Part shown: positions 1 through 7,550 of the stretch, piece after piece | Layout: each line of letters begins with the position of its first letter | Position numbering within the stretch: the first letter of the stretch is position 1 | Source: Streptomyces sp. HPF1205 | GTDB taxonomy: Bacteria > Actinomycetota > Actinomycetes > Streptomycetales > Streptomycetaceae | Reading direction: 5' to 3' | DNA: 64,000 nucleotides | NCBI RefSeq assembly: GCF_020400825.1 | Contig: NZ_JAINVH010000029.1 | Location: forward strand, 31,852 to 95,851 | The notes under the pieces: generated by a model | Databases searched by the model: none | What the model was told of the DNA's origin: nothing | What the model saw: only the letters and a program-made list of their open reading frames with translations | Position numbers and translations under genes: made by a program

Positions 1-1705
1 AGCGGCCGTTGCCGAGTTCGTCGATCCAGCCCTGCTCCACGACGTGGCCGCTGATCGCCCCCAGCTCGTCCAGCGCCTCCTCGTCCCAGTGGTCGCCGTT
101 CTCGGCGGCCAGCACCTGGCCGATGGCGGTGAGCTCGCCGGGCCGGTAGCTGGGGAAATCCACGCGGGTGGTGAAGCGGGACCCGAGGCCGGGGTTGACG
201 GCCAGCAGCCGGTCCATGCCCTCCGGGTAGCCGGCCAGGATCACCACCAGCCGGTCCCGGTTGTCCTCGGCCCGCTTGAGCAGCACCTGCAGGGCCTCGT
301 CGCCGTACGCGTCGCCCTTGCTGTAGCCGGAGTTGGACAGGGCATACGCCTCGTCCACGAACAGCACCCCGCCCAGGGCGGAGTCGATCAGCTCGTTGGC
401 CTTGACCGCGGTCTGGCCGAGGAACTCGCCGACCAGGTCCGAGCGCTGGGCCTCGACCAGGTGGTCGCCGCCGAGCAGCCCGAGGGCGTAGAAGACCCGG
501 CCCAGGATGCGGGCCACCGTGGTCTTGCCGGTGCCGGACGGCCCGGAGAAGACGAAGTGCCGCTTGGGCGGCTGCACCGGCAGGCCCTGCCCGGCCCGCA
601 GCCGGGCCATCCGCAGTTGTGCGGACAGCGCCCTGACCTGTCGCTTGACCGGCTCCAGGCCGACCATCCGGTCGAGTTCGGCCAGCGCCTCGGCAAGCAG
701 CACGGGGCCGGAGCCGCCGAGCGGGAGCTGCGCGGGGCCGGCCGTGGCGGGCGCGGTCCGGTCCCGGGTGCCGTCGTCCAGCGGCCCGCCGGACAGCAGC
801 GACTCGTCCAGGTCAGGGCCGCCCGGGCCGCTCGCGGCGCCCGGCTCGGGCAGCAGCTCCAGGTCGGCGCCGCCCTCGGGGACCGCCTGGCCGGCGCCGG
901 ACAGCGGTACGGCGGCCACGCCCGCCGTCTCGTCCAGGCCGTCGTCGGTCTCGTGGATCGCGGCGAGCCGGGCCGCGGTGTCCATGAAGGCCGGGTCGAC
1001 GCGGTGCACCGCGCGGTAGAGCGGCACGGCGGCGGCGGTGCGGCCGGTGCCCTCGTGGGCACGCGCCAGCCAGTACCGCAGCTCCTTGCGCTGCGGCTGC
1101 TCGCTGCGGCAGCGCATCAGGGCGGCGGCCAGCAGCGGTTCGGCCTGTCCGCACATGTCCAGCCGCACCCGCGCCATACCGCCGAACAGGCCCGCCTCGA
1201 TGCCGAGGACCGGATCACCGAGCAGCGGCTCGGTGTGCCGCACCAGGTGCTCCCAGTCCTTGACCAGGTAAGCGCGGCAGGCGTGCAGGAAGCGGACCTG
1301 CGGGTCGGTGTCTATCGGCGGGCAGTCGGCCAGCGCCCGGTCCAGTTCGGCGACGTGGCGGCCGTCGAGCCAGTGCGAGGCGTGCGCCAGCAGCAGGTCG
1401 CGGCCGGTCTCCAGCACCGGCTGCACCCACCATCCCAGCCAGTACCAGGAGTTGAGGGTCCTGCGGTGGGCCGCCCGCTGCTCGCCGAAGCGGTCCCGGT
1501 GCCGGTACATCTGCAGCAGCGCGGTGGGGGTGTCCGCCCGCAGCGCGTGCAGACCGAGCCAGGCGTCGGCCATCCCGGGGTCCACCCGGACCGCGGCCTT
1601 GAACTCCTCCTCCGCCTGGGCGTAGGCGCCCACCGTGTAGGCGTCCACGCCGCGCAGCCACGCCAGATCGGCCGGGGAGCCCGGGCGGCCGGTGCCGAAG
1701 TCCAT
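1..1705 (-). CDS. CbxX/CfxQ-type AAA+ ATPase, EccA-like (C-terminus beyond window)
   Basis: This gene reads leftwards off the window edge, with 568 codons visible. About 300 N-terminal residues look like TPR helices (Ala-rich, with repeated W/Y/L helical signatures). An AAA+ module follows: Walker A GPSGTGKTT near residues 386-394, Walker B VLFVDEA near 444-450, and a sensor-like GYPEGM. This matches the EccA family of type VII secretion ATPases and related streptomycete cytosolic ATPases, which are about 570-620 aa, so only a short tail should be missing. No other ESX gene is visible, so a role in secretion is inference. The start chosen is the ATG at 1705, with GGTGGGGA just upstream. An in-frame ATG at 1720 is possible but has poor spacing to any ribosome-binding site. 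Confidence 0.85.
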   Translation of the reverse strand, partial: MDFGTGRPGSPADLAWLRGVDAYTVGAYAQAEEEFKAAVRVDPGMADAWLGLHALRADTPTALLQMYRHRDRFGEQRAAHRRTLNSWYWLGWWVQPVLETGRDLLLAHASHWLDGRHVAELDRALADCPPIDTDPQVRFLHACRAYLVKDWEHLVRHTEPLLGDPVLGIEAGLFGGMARVRLDMCGQAEPLLAAALMRCRSEQPQRKELRYWLARAHEGTGRTAAAVPLYRAVHRVDPAFMDTAARLAAIHETDDGLDETAGVAAVPLSGAGQAVPEGGADLELLPEPGAASGPGGPDLDESLLSGGPLDDGTRDRTAPATAGPAQLPLGGSGPVLLAEALAELDRMVGLEPVKRQVRALSAQLRMARLRAGQGLPVQPPKRHFVFSGPSGTGKTTVARILGRVFYALGLLGGDHLVEAQRSDLVGEFLGQTAVKANELIDSALGGVLFVDEAYALSNSGYSKGDAYGDEALQVLLKRAEDNRDRLVVILAGYPEGMDRLLAVNPGLGSRFTTRVDFPSYRPGELTAIGQVLAAENGDHWDEEALDELGAISGHVVEQGWIDELGNGR

Positions 1706-1997
1706 CAAGTCCCCACCCATCCGTCCCCGCCGCGCCGTCTCGCTCACCCCAACCCGGGCGTGCCGGGCAGTAGTTGAGGCGCGCGGTGGTTCCCCAGCCC
1801 GTACCGCGGCGCCCTTTTCGCATCGTACCCGCGATGCCTGGAACACCGAAGGGCGCCGTGGCACGCGAGACGGCGGACCGCGGCGGGCGGGGGCGGCCGG
1901 CGTGCGCCGGGGCGCGGGAGCGTACGGGCGCCACCGCGTCACGCAGGGTGAGGAGAGGGGGGTCGCAGACCGGACAATACGGGCCCGGGGGCAGGAC

Positions 1998-2033
1998 GGA
2001 GCCCCCGGTCACGGGGGAACAACCGGGGGCTCC
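1998..2033 (-). terminator. Perfect 12-bp hairpin, terminator or attenuator
   Basis: ggagcccccggt (1998-2009) and accgggggctcc (2022-2033) are perfect inverted repeats around a 12-nt loop. Read leftwards it lies about 30 nt inside the predicted transcript from the 2071-2100 promoter and upstream of the AAA+ gene. There is no clear T-run in that direction; on the plus strand GTGTTTG follows. It could end a short RNA, attenuate the AAA+ transcript, or stop readthrough from the kinase gene. Confidence 0.6.
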
Positions 2034-2043
2034 GTGTTTGCGG

Positions 2044-2063
2044 AAGCGGCATTCCGGCCGCTT
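2044..2063 (-). ncRNA. 5' hairpin of a possible short leader or small RNA
   Basis: aagcggc (2044-2050) and gccgctt (2057-2063) form a perfect 7-bp stem with a 6-nt loop. It sits right at the predicted start of the leftward transcript. With the 12-bp hairpin at 1998-2033 it would make a compact two-hairpin RNA of about 65-70 nt. The function is unknown, and the call rests on promoter plus structure only. Confidence 0.3.
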
Positions 2064-2070
2064 GGTTGAA

Positions 2071-2100
2071 AACGTAATTGCTGGATACCCCCAGGGTCAA
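2071..2100 (-). promoter_or_regulatory. Leftward promoter TTGACC-N18-TACGTT
   Basis: On the minus strand TTGACC (2100-2095) is followed after 18 nt by TACGTT (2076-2071), a good vegetative-type promoter for a streptomycete. The predicted start is near 2064, just before the first hairpin. It would drive the AAA+ gene or a separate small RNA. Confidence 0.5.
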
Positions 2101-2160
2101 GCAGTGTCGGTCACCCCGGGGGACGCGCCGGCGCGGCGACCGCGCGCCGACGCCGCGCCC

Positions 2161-2775
2161 TCACTCAGGGTGATCACGGCGGGCCCGCTCGGTGCGGACG
2201 GCGGGCCCCGGAACGGCCCGGTAGCCGGACGGGGTCTGATGGACCAGCAGATCGGCGAACGGCCGGGAGGGGTCGGCGGCGAAGTGGGCGTCCTCCTCGC
2301 GGGTCCAGCCGGTCCAGAACGCCGCCAGCTCCTCGCCGTCCCTGCGCCGGCCCCGCACCCGCGCGGTCGCCGGGTCCACCTCCAGCCACAGCAGCAGCGA
2401 CAGGTACGGGCGCAGCGCGGCCCGTCCCGTCCCGACGCCCTCCAGCAGCACCACCGGGGCCGGCGGGACCTCCCGCTGCCCGGTGAACCGGCGGGCCGTC
2501 CAGTCGTACACCTCGTGCCCGGCCGTCCGCCCGGCGGCCAGCGGCGTGAGGACCTGCTCGGCCAGCCGGGTGGTCCAGCCGAACGGCTCCTCATGGGTGG
2601 CCAGATCGTCCGTGTGGACCACCGGCGCGCCCCCGGCCCCCTCCGCCAGCCGCCGGGCGATCGTGGTCTTGCCCGCCCCGGCGTGGCCGTCCACGGCCAC
2701 CAGCCGCACCTGCCCGCAGCGCGGGGCCAGGTCGGGCAGCATCGCGGCCAGGTGCGGGAGCGTCAGGTCGTCCAT
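2161..2775 (-). CDS. Uridine-kinase-like P-loop NTPase
   Basis: This 204-aa protein resembles the uridine kinase/phosphoribulokinase-type P-loop kinases. Walker A GHAGAGKTT (about residues 30-38) lies after a VAVDG strand. A VVLLEGVG segment near residue 105 and a C-terminal DLLV region are typical of the actinobacterial 'uridine kinase' family. The family name implies transfer of phosphate to a nucleoside or similar small molecule; the actual substrate cannot be told from sequence. Translation may be leaderless: TACCCT (2788-2783) lies only 7 nt before the ATG at 2775 and no ribosome-binding site is visible. It is divergent from the M24 peptidase. The protein at 26703-27359 belongs to the same broad family but has lost its P-loop. 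Confidence 0.75.
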   Translation of the reverse strand: MDDLTLPHLAAMLPDLAPRCGQVRLVAVDGHAGAGKTTIARRLAEGAGGAPVVHTDDLATHEEPFGWTTRLAEQVLTPLAAGRTAGHEVYDWTARRFTGQREVPPAPVVLLEGVGTGRAALRPYLSLLLWLEVDPATARVRGRRRDGEELAAFWTGWTREEDAHFAADPSRPFADLLVHQTPSGYRAVPGPAVRTERARRDHPE

Positions 2776-2888
2776 GCGGCCGAGGGTACGGGGGCGCGGG
2801 CCCGCGGCACGCCGGGCGGCGCGCGTGCCGCCCGGCGCGCCGCGGACGCGGGGTCCGCACGTAGGGTGCGCGTCGCGGCGGCGCCGAT

Positions 2889-2894
2889 TACGGT
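2889..2894 (+). promoter_or_regulatory. -10 element TACGGT of a likely leaderless transcript
   Basis: TACGGT lies 6 nt before the GTG start of the M24 peptidase gene, so transcription would begin at the start codon. No good -35 box is seen. The divergent kinase gene has the same arrangement (TACCCT-N7-ATG). Confidence 0.4.
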
Positions 2895-2900
2895 GGTCGG

Positions 2901-4040
2901 GTGACCGAGACCGAGGCCGGCGGGCGAGCCGGCGTGTTGTTCCCGCCGGAGCGGGTGGAGACGGCGCGGCGGGCGACCGAGGACGCCGCGTTCGACGCTC
3001 TGCTGGTGACTCCCGGAGCGGACCTGCGGTACCTGACGGGGTACCAGGCGCTGCCGCTGGAGCGGCTGACCTGCCTGGTGGTGCCCGCCCGCGCCGAGCC
3101 CTTCCTGGTGGTGCCCGAGCTGGAGCGGCCCGCGGCGCAGGCGTCCCCGGCCGGGAGGCTGGGCATCGAGATCGTCGGCTTCGCGGAGACCGAGGACGCG
3201 TACGAGCTCGTCGCCCGGCGGCTGCCGCCGGGGACCAGGCGGTTCGCCGTGGACAACCACATGTGGGCGGAGAAGCTGCTGGCCTTCCAGGACGCCCTGC
3301 CCGGCGCCCAGCCCGGGCTGGCCGGGGACGTGCTGTCGGTGCTGCGGATGCGCAAGAGCGCGGCCGAGGTGGCCGCCCTGCGCCGGGCGGGCGCCGCGAT
3401 CGACCGGGTGCACGACGCGATGGGGGAGTGGCTGCGGCCCGGACGCACCGAGCGCGAGGTCGCGCGGGACATCGCGGACGCGATCGTGGCGGCCGGGCAC
3501 GACCACGCGGACTTCGTCATCGTGGGCTCGGGGCCGAACAGCGCCAGCCCCCACCACGAGGTGTCCGACCGGGTGATCGAGCCGGGCGACCCGGTGGTCG
3601 TCGACATCGGCGGCACGACCGCCGAGGGCTACTGCTCCGACTCCACCCGCACCTACGCCGTCGGCGAGCCGCCGGCCGCGTTCCTGGAGCTGTACCGGGT
3701 CCTGCTGCGCGCCCAGACCGCGCAGACCGAGGCGGTGCGGCCGGGCGTCACCGCCGAGGAACTCGACGCGGTGGGCCGGGACATCATCACCGCGGCGGGC
3801 CACGGCGAGCACTTCATCCACCGCACCGGGCACGGCATCGGCCTGGAGACGCACGAGGAGCCGTACATCGTGGCCGGGAGCAAGCGGCCGCTGGAGCCGG
3901 GCATGGCGTTCTCCGTGGAACCGGGCATCTACCTGCCCGGGACCTTCGGCGCCCGTATCGAGGACATCGCGGTCTGCACGGAAACGGGCGGCGAGCGGCT
4001 CAATCTGACGGGACGTGACCTGGTGGTTCTGCCCGGCTGA
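2901..4040 (+). CDS. M24 family metallopeptidase, Xaa-Pro dipeptidase/aminopeptidase type
   Basis: This is a 379-aa cytosolic enzyme with the pita-bread fold of PepP/PepQ. All five dinuclear-metal ligands are visible: D235 (VVVDIGG), D247 (YCSDSTR), H311 (HRTGHGIGLETHEE), E340 (FSVEPGIYLP) and E354 (ARIEDIAV). The N-terminal creatinase-like domain spans about residues 10-145. Enzymes of this family cleave the bond before or after proline in small peptides, using Mn or Co. The length is normal and no signal peptide is present. The start is GTG at 2901, possibly leaderless. It stands alone on its strand before the secreted C39-type peptidase. Confidence 0.9.
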   Translation: MTETEAGGRAGVLFPPERVETARRATEDAAFDALLVTPGADLRYLTGYQALPLERLTCLVVPARAEPFLVVPELERPAAQASPAGRLGIEIVGFAETEDAYELVARRLPPGTRRFAVDNHMWAEKLLAFQDALPGAQPGLAGDVLSVLRMRKSAAEVAALRRAGAAIDRVHDAMGEWLRPGRTEREVARDIADAIVAAGHDHADFVIVGSGPNSASPHHEVSDRVIEPGDPVVVDIGGTTAEGYCSDSTRTYAVGEPPAAFLELYRVLLRAQTAQTEAVRPGVTAEELDAVGRDIITAAGHGEHFIHRTGHGIGLETHEEPYIVAGSKRPLEPGMAFSVEPGIYLPGTFGARIEDIAVCTETGGERLNLTGRDLVVLPG

Positions 4041-4057
4041 CCGGCCGGACGGCCGCC

Positions 4058-4079
4058 AGTGGACCAGACCAATATTGGT
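4058..4079. promoter_or_regulatory. DasR-like operator overlapping a perfect palindrome
   Basis: AGTGGACCAGACCAAT (4058-4073) resembles the DasR-responsive element consensus ACTGGTCTAGACCACT, keeping the TGG...AGACCA core. It runs into the perfect 12-bp palindrome ACCAATATTGGT (4068-4079). It lies about 140 bp before the C39-type peptidase gene. DasR is the GntR-family regulator of amino-sugar and chitin use in streptomycetes, and similar sites precede both chitinase genes in this window. Confidence 0.5.
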
Positions 4080-4212
4080 ACCCGGCGCGCCCCGGAAACC
4101 CTGGTGGAAACGGCGGGTGAACTGCGATGGTGGTGCGCACCCACCCCGGCCGACACGGACGCGGGCGGGAACTTTCCCGGTTCACGACGAGGGAAAACGA
4201 GGGTAATCAGCC

Positions 4213-5631
4213 ATGACCACTCACGCGCCCCGGCGGGCCGTGCTGACCGCCGCGCTCGTCGCGGCGGCGGCCACCGCCACCGCGACGTCCGCCTCCGCCG
4301 CGACGTCCGCCTCCGGCGGCGGCCCGGTCGCCCCGCAGGCCGCGCCCGCCGGCTCCGGCCCGGGATCGGACCCGGGCCCCGACGACGCCCCCGTCGACTA
4401 CCACGCCTGGACGTCGCACGCCGACTGGCTGTTCGGGGAGCACCGCGGCACCGTCCCGGTGGCCGGGCCCCGGCCCGGGGTGCGGATCGGCCGCGCGACC
4501 GGCACCTTCGACTACACCGACCCGCACACCGGCACCACCGCGACCTGGGAGTCGGCCTCCTGGACGTCCCCGGCGCACACCGTGCCCCACCCGGCGAGCG
4601 AGCTGGTCTCGTCATGGAACGCGCACACCCCGGCCGGCACCTGGATCCAGGTCGAACTGCTGGGCACGTACACCGACGGCACGAGCACTCCCGCGTACGT
4701 CATGGGCCGCTGGACCGCGGGCGACGGCCCCGAGGACATCCGGCGCACCTCGGTGGACGGCCAGAGCGACGGCCGGAGCAGCATCTGGACGGACACCTTC
4801 GCCATCGACGACACGAGCGCCGGCCCGCTGCTTGCCTCGTACCGGCTGCGGCTGACCCTCTTCCGCAGGCCGGGCAGCGGCCTGACGCCCACCGTGTGGC
4901 GGCTGGGCGCGATGGCGTCGGACATCCCGGACCGCTTCACCGTGCCCGCCTCGGTGCCGGGCCCGGGCGGCACCGGTATCGAACTGCCGGTGCCGCGCTA
5001 CTCGCAGGACATCCACAAGGGCCAGTACCCGCAGTACGACAACGGCGGCGAGGCGTGGTGCAGCCCGACCTCCTCGACGATGGTCATCGAGTACTGGGGC
5101 CGCGGCCCGACCGCCGCCGACCTGGCCTGGGTGGACCCGAGCTACGCCGACCCCCAGGTCGACCAGGGCGCCCGCTTCACCTACGACTACCAGTACGAGG
5201 GGTGCGGCAACTGGCCGTTCAACGCGGCGTACGCGGCCACGTACCAGGACCTGCAGGGGGTCGTGACCCGGCTGCGCTCGCTGAACGACGTGGAGCGGCT
5301 GATCAGGGCCGGCATCCCGGTGATAACGTCCCAGTCCTTCCTGTCCGCCGAGCTGGACGGCGCCGGCTACAGCACCTCGGGCCACCTGATGTGCGTCATC
5401 GGCTTCACGCCCGAGGGCGACGTGGTGGCCAACGACCCGGCCAGCCCCACCGACGACGCGGTCCACCACGTCTACAAGCGGGCGCAGTTCGAGACCGTGT
5501 GGCTGCGCACCAAGCGGATCAACGCCTCGGGCAAGGTGAGCGGCGGCTCCGGCGGGGTCTGCTACCTGTACTTCCCGGCCCGGCCCAGCCCCGGCCAGCG
5601 CCGCGCGCTGGCATCGGTCGGCGTGGTCTGA
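4213..5631 (+). CDS. Secreted C39-family peptidase
   Basis: This is a 472-aa exported protein. A Tat-like signal (PRRAVLTAALV, then an Ala-rich stretch to about residue 30) precedes an N-terminal domain of about 230 residues that I do not recognise. A papain-fold C39-like domain follows, with Cys283 in GGEAWCSPTSS, His391 in SGHLMCVIGF and an Asn/Asp near 405 in VANDPASP. It belongs to the secreted 'peptidase C39 family' proteins of actinomycetes, which are not fused to ABC exporters and whose substrate is unknown. The start is ATG at 4213 with GAGGG upstream. The DasR-like site at 4058 suggests co-control with chitinases. A long hairpin follows the stop. Confidence 0.8.
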   Translation: MTTHAPRRAVLTAALVAAAATATATSASAATSASGGGPVAPQAAPAGSGPGSDPGPDDAPVDYHAWTSHADWLFGEHRGTVPVAGPRPGVRIGRATGTFDYTDPHTGTTATWESASWTSPAHTVPHPASELVSSWNAHTPAGTWIQVELLGTYTDGTSTPAYVMGRWTAGDGPEDIRRTSVDGQSDGRSSIWTDTFAIDDTSAGPLLASYRLRLTLFRRPGSGLTPTVWRLGAMASDIPDRFTVPASVPGPGGTGIELPVPRYSQDIHKGQYPQYDNGGEAWCSPTSSTMVIEYWGRGPTAADLAWVDPSYADPQVDQGARFTYDYQYEGCGNWPFNAAYAATYQDLQGVVTRLRSLNDVERLIRAGIPVITSQSFLSAELDGAGYSTSGHLMCVIGFTPEGDVVANDPASPTDDAVHHVYKRAQFETVWLRTKRINASGKVSGGSGGVCYLYFPARPSPGQRRALASVGVV

Positions 5632-5641
5632 CGGCCGCTCA

Positions 5642-5689
5642 CGGGCCCGGGTCCGCAGCCTCGCGACGAGGCGCGCGGACCCGGGCCCG
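5642..5689 (+). terminator. Extended hairpin after the C39 peptidase gene
   Basis: cgggcccgggtccgc (5642-5656) pairs perfectly with gcggacccgggcccg (5675-5689). A further inner stem gcctc/gaggc (5658-5662/5668-5672) lies inside. It begins 10 nt after the stop codon. No T-run follows, as is common for streptomycete terminators. Confidence 0.7.
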
Positions 5690-5765
5690 CCGCTGTCGGG
5701 GGCCGGGGCCGGCTCCAAGCGGCTGCAGGGCTGCGAGACAGCGGGCGAGGTCCCGGACAGCGGCC

Positions 5766-5813
5766 GGTGGTAGAGACCAATTTTGTGGGTTGCTCTAAAG
5801 GTCTGGACCAACT
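5766..5813 (+). promoter_or_regulatory. Two DasR-like operators before the chitinase gene
   Basis: TGGTAGAGACCA (5768-5779) and AGGTCTGGACCA (5799-5810) are two half-palindromic elements 31 bp apart. Both match the core of the DasR site TGGTCTAGACCA. Paired elements of this kind are classic in streptomycete chitinase promoters. The ATG is at 5874, with AGGAGG about 7 nt upstream. Confidence 0.7.
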
Positions 5814-5873
5814 CATTGACGGGTTCGCGTCACAGCAGGATTCTGCTGCCACGTTCCCCACAGGAGGTCCGAC

Positions 5874-7115
5874 GTGAAACGTCCCAAAGCCCTCGGTTCC
5901 GGCCTGGCGGCCGCCGCCCTGGCCGTCGCGGCGATCGGCACCGCCACCGCGCTGGGCGCGGGGCAGGCCAGCGGCGCCACCGCCTCGGCCGCCGCGCTGA
6001 GCAGCCAGTGGTACGCCGCCGCCCCCTACCTCATGCCGCTGGACAACGACCCGCCCAGCGCCACCGCCATCATGGACGCCACCGGCCTGAAGGCGTTCCA
6101 GCTCGCGTTCGTCCTGGCCCCGAACGGCGGCGGCTGCAGCCCGACCTGGGGCGGCACCGGTGCGGTGTCCTCCGACACCGCCGTGGCCGGCGTCATCTCG
6201 GCGATCAGGGCCAAGGGCGGCGACGTGTCCGTCTCGATCGGGGGGTACGGCGGCACCAAGCTGGGGCAGACCTGTTCCGACCCCGCGTCCACCGCCGCCG
6301 CGTACCAGCAGGTCATCGACAAATACCAGCTCCACGCGATCGACTTCGACCTGGAGGAGCCGGAGTACGAGAACAGCGCCGCGGTGCACAACGAGATCGG
6401 CGCGGCCAAGATCCTGCAGCAGGACAACCCCGGCCTCTACATCTCGGTGACCACCGCGGGCACCGCGGCCGGCACCGGGTGGTTCGGCCAGCAGATGCTG
6501 AACGAGGCCAAGTCGCAGGGCTTCACGCCGAACAACTTCTCCATCATGCCGTTCGACGGCGGCTTCAACGGCGCCGCCTCCCAGACCGCCGCGCTCACCG
6601 CGTTCAACGGCCTGCTGCGGTCGACCTTCGGCTGGGACACCGCCACCGCCTACGCCCACGAGGGCTTCTCCGGGATGAACGGCCGCAGCGACTCGGGCGA
6701 GTACTTCTACCAGTCGGACTTCCAGACCGTCCTGGACTACGCCACCGGCCACGGCATGGGCCGGTTCACCTTCTGGTCGCTCAACCGGGACCGCCAGTGC
6801 AACCCGCCGGACAACAACGGCACGACCTCCGGCACGTGCAGCAGCGTGCCCCAGGCCGCCTGGGACTTCGCCAAGTTCTCGGTCCGGTTCGCCGGTGCCA
6901 CCCCGCCGGTCACCCCGCCGCCCACCACGCCCCCGCCCACCTCGCCCGGCGGCTCCTGCGCCGGCGTCGCCGACTGGTCGGCGAGCGCGGTCTACGTCGG
7001 CGGCAACGAGGTCCAGTGGGGCGGCCACAAGTGGAAGGCCAAGTGGTGGACCACGAACGAGGAGCCCGGTACCACGGGTGAGTGGGGCGTCTGGCAGGAC
7101 GAGGGCCCCTGCTGA
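5874..7115 (+). CDS. Secreted GH18 chitinase with C-terminal chitin-binding module
   Basis: This 413-aa enzyme hydrolyses beta-1,4-GlcNAc linkages in chitin outside the cell. A Sec-type signal peptide (about 1-41) is followed by a GH18 barrel (about 45-345). Its catalytic strand reads AIDFDLEE, with the proton donor at E161. The usual first Asp of DxxDxDxE is replaced by His. A Pro/Thr linker (about 345-360) leads to a CBM5/12-type module (CAGVADWSASAVYVGG...) with aromatic residues W and Y that bind chitin. AGGAGGTCC precedes the ATG. Two DasR-like sites lie upstream, so induction by chitin breakdown products is likely. A second GH18 enzyme is encoded at 49900-51690. Confidence 0.92.
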   Translation: MKRPKALGSGLAAAALAVAAIGTATALGAGQASGATASAAALSSQWYAAAPYLMPLDNDPPSATAIMDATGLKAFQLAFVLAPNGGGCSPTWGGTGAVSSDTAVAGVISAIRAKGGDVSVSIGGYGGTKLGQTCSDPASTAAAYQQVIDKYQLHAIDFDLEEPEYENSAAVHNEIGAAKILQQDNPGLYISVTTAGTAAGTGWFGQQMLNEAKSQGFTPNNFSIMPFDGGFNGAASQTAALTAFNGLLRSTFGWDTATAYAHEGFSGMNGRSDSGEYFYQSDFQTVLDYATGHGMGRFTFWSLNRDRQCNPPDNNGTTSGTCSSVPQAAWDFAKFSVRFAGATPPVTPPPTTPPPTSPGGSCAGVADWSASAVYVGGNEVQWGGHKWKAKWWTTNEEPGTTGEWGVWQDEGPC

Positions 7116-7302
7116 ACCCCGGATCAGCCCGGATGCCCGGACCGGCCGGCCGGTCACCCGGATCACCCGGACCGCCGCCGCCCTGACCACCCGCGGCGGC
7201 GGCATGGGCACCCGGCCCGGATCTCCGGGCACCGGTCCCCGGGTCCGGCATGATTGCCGGTCCGATTGCCTGCGGCGGCAATCCGCCGCGCGCTCCGAAT
7301 TC

Positions 7303-7344
7303 GGCGGCGGGCCGGTGGCGGGAATGCGCCACTGGCCCGCCGCC
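7303..7344 (+). terminator. 18-bp hairpin downstream of chitinase
   Basis: ggcggcgggccggtggcg (7303-7320) pairs with cgccactggcccgccgcc (7327-7344), with one G-U pair and a 6-nt loop. This is a very stable stem and probably ends the chitinase transcript, although it lies about 190 nt after the stop. Confidence 0.6.
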
Positions 7345-7351
7345 CCGGTGT

Positions 7352-7376
7352 GCGCACCCTCGCAGGTGCGCGTTTT
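7352..7376 (+). terminator. Intrinsic terminator with T-tract
   Basis: gcgcacc (7352-7358) and ggtgcgc (7365-7371) form a 7-bp stem with a 6-nt loop, followed by GTTTTC. It is one of the few hairpins in this window with a run of Ts and directly follows the larger hairpin. Confidence 0.55.
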
Positions 7377-7377
7377 C

Positions 7378-7391
7378 GCATGTGCACATGC
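7378..7391. promoter_or_regulatory. Perfect 14-bp palindrome, possible operator
   Basis: GCATGTGCACATGC is a perfect palindrome that ends 9 bp before TTGACC (7401-7406), a possible -35 box for the methyltransferase/GGDEF-EAL operon. No convincing -10 follows at the right distance. I do not recognise the regulator. Confidence 0.35.
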
Positions 7392-7550
7392 CGGTGGTTG
7401 TTGACCAAAACGGACGTTCCATCTCCGGTTCGGTGTTTCACTCCGAACAGGTGATCAGTAGCCTCGGGTTGAGCATGACTGCCCCGTACATCCGGACGAA
7501 GACCCGTCCCCGGCACCTCCGTTGAGCCCCTTGACCTGGAGACACCGACA

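Larger units (their letters stand above)
1706..2160. other. 455-bp intergenic region upstream of the AAA+ gene
   Basis: No gene is supported here. Leftward open frames exist but lack streptomycete third-position bias. The region holds a good leftward promoter (2071-2100) followed by two strong hairpins (2044-2063 and 1998-2033). These lie between the promoter and the AAA+ start at 1705, giving a predicted leader of about 360 nt or a separate short RNA. The rest (1721-1997) shows nothing I can name. Confidence 0.5.
7116..7550. other. 435-bp intergenic region with terminators and palindrome
   Basis: No coding bias is seen. The region holds a long hairpin (7303-7344), a second hairpin with a T-tract (7352-7376), a perfect 14-bp palindrome (7378-7391) and a TTGACC box (7401-7406). 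The first two probably end chitinase transcripts; the last two belong to the control region of the methyltransferase/GGDEF-EAL operon. Confidence 0.5.

Noticed and set aside
44..1777. Long rightward open frame opposite the AAA+ gene
   Set aside because: Its translation is low-complexity Gln/Gly/Val/Arg with no domain, while the opposite strand gives an AAA+ protein with intact Walker motifs. Such antisense frames are expected in very GC-rich coding DNA and occur over most genes here.
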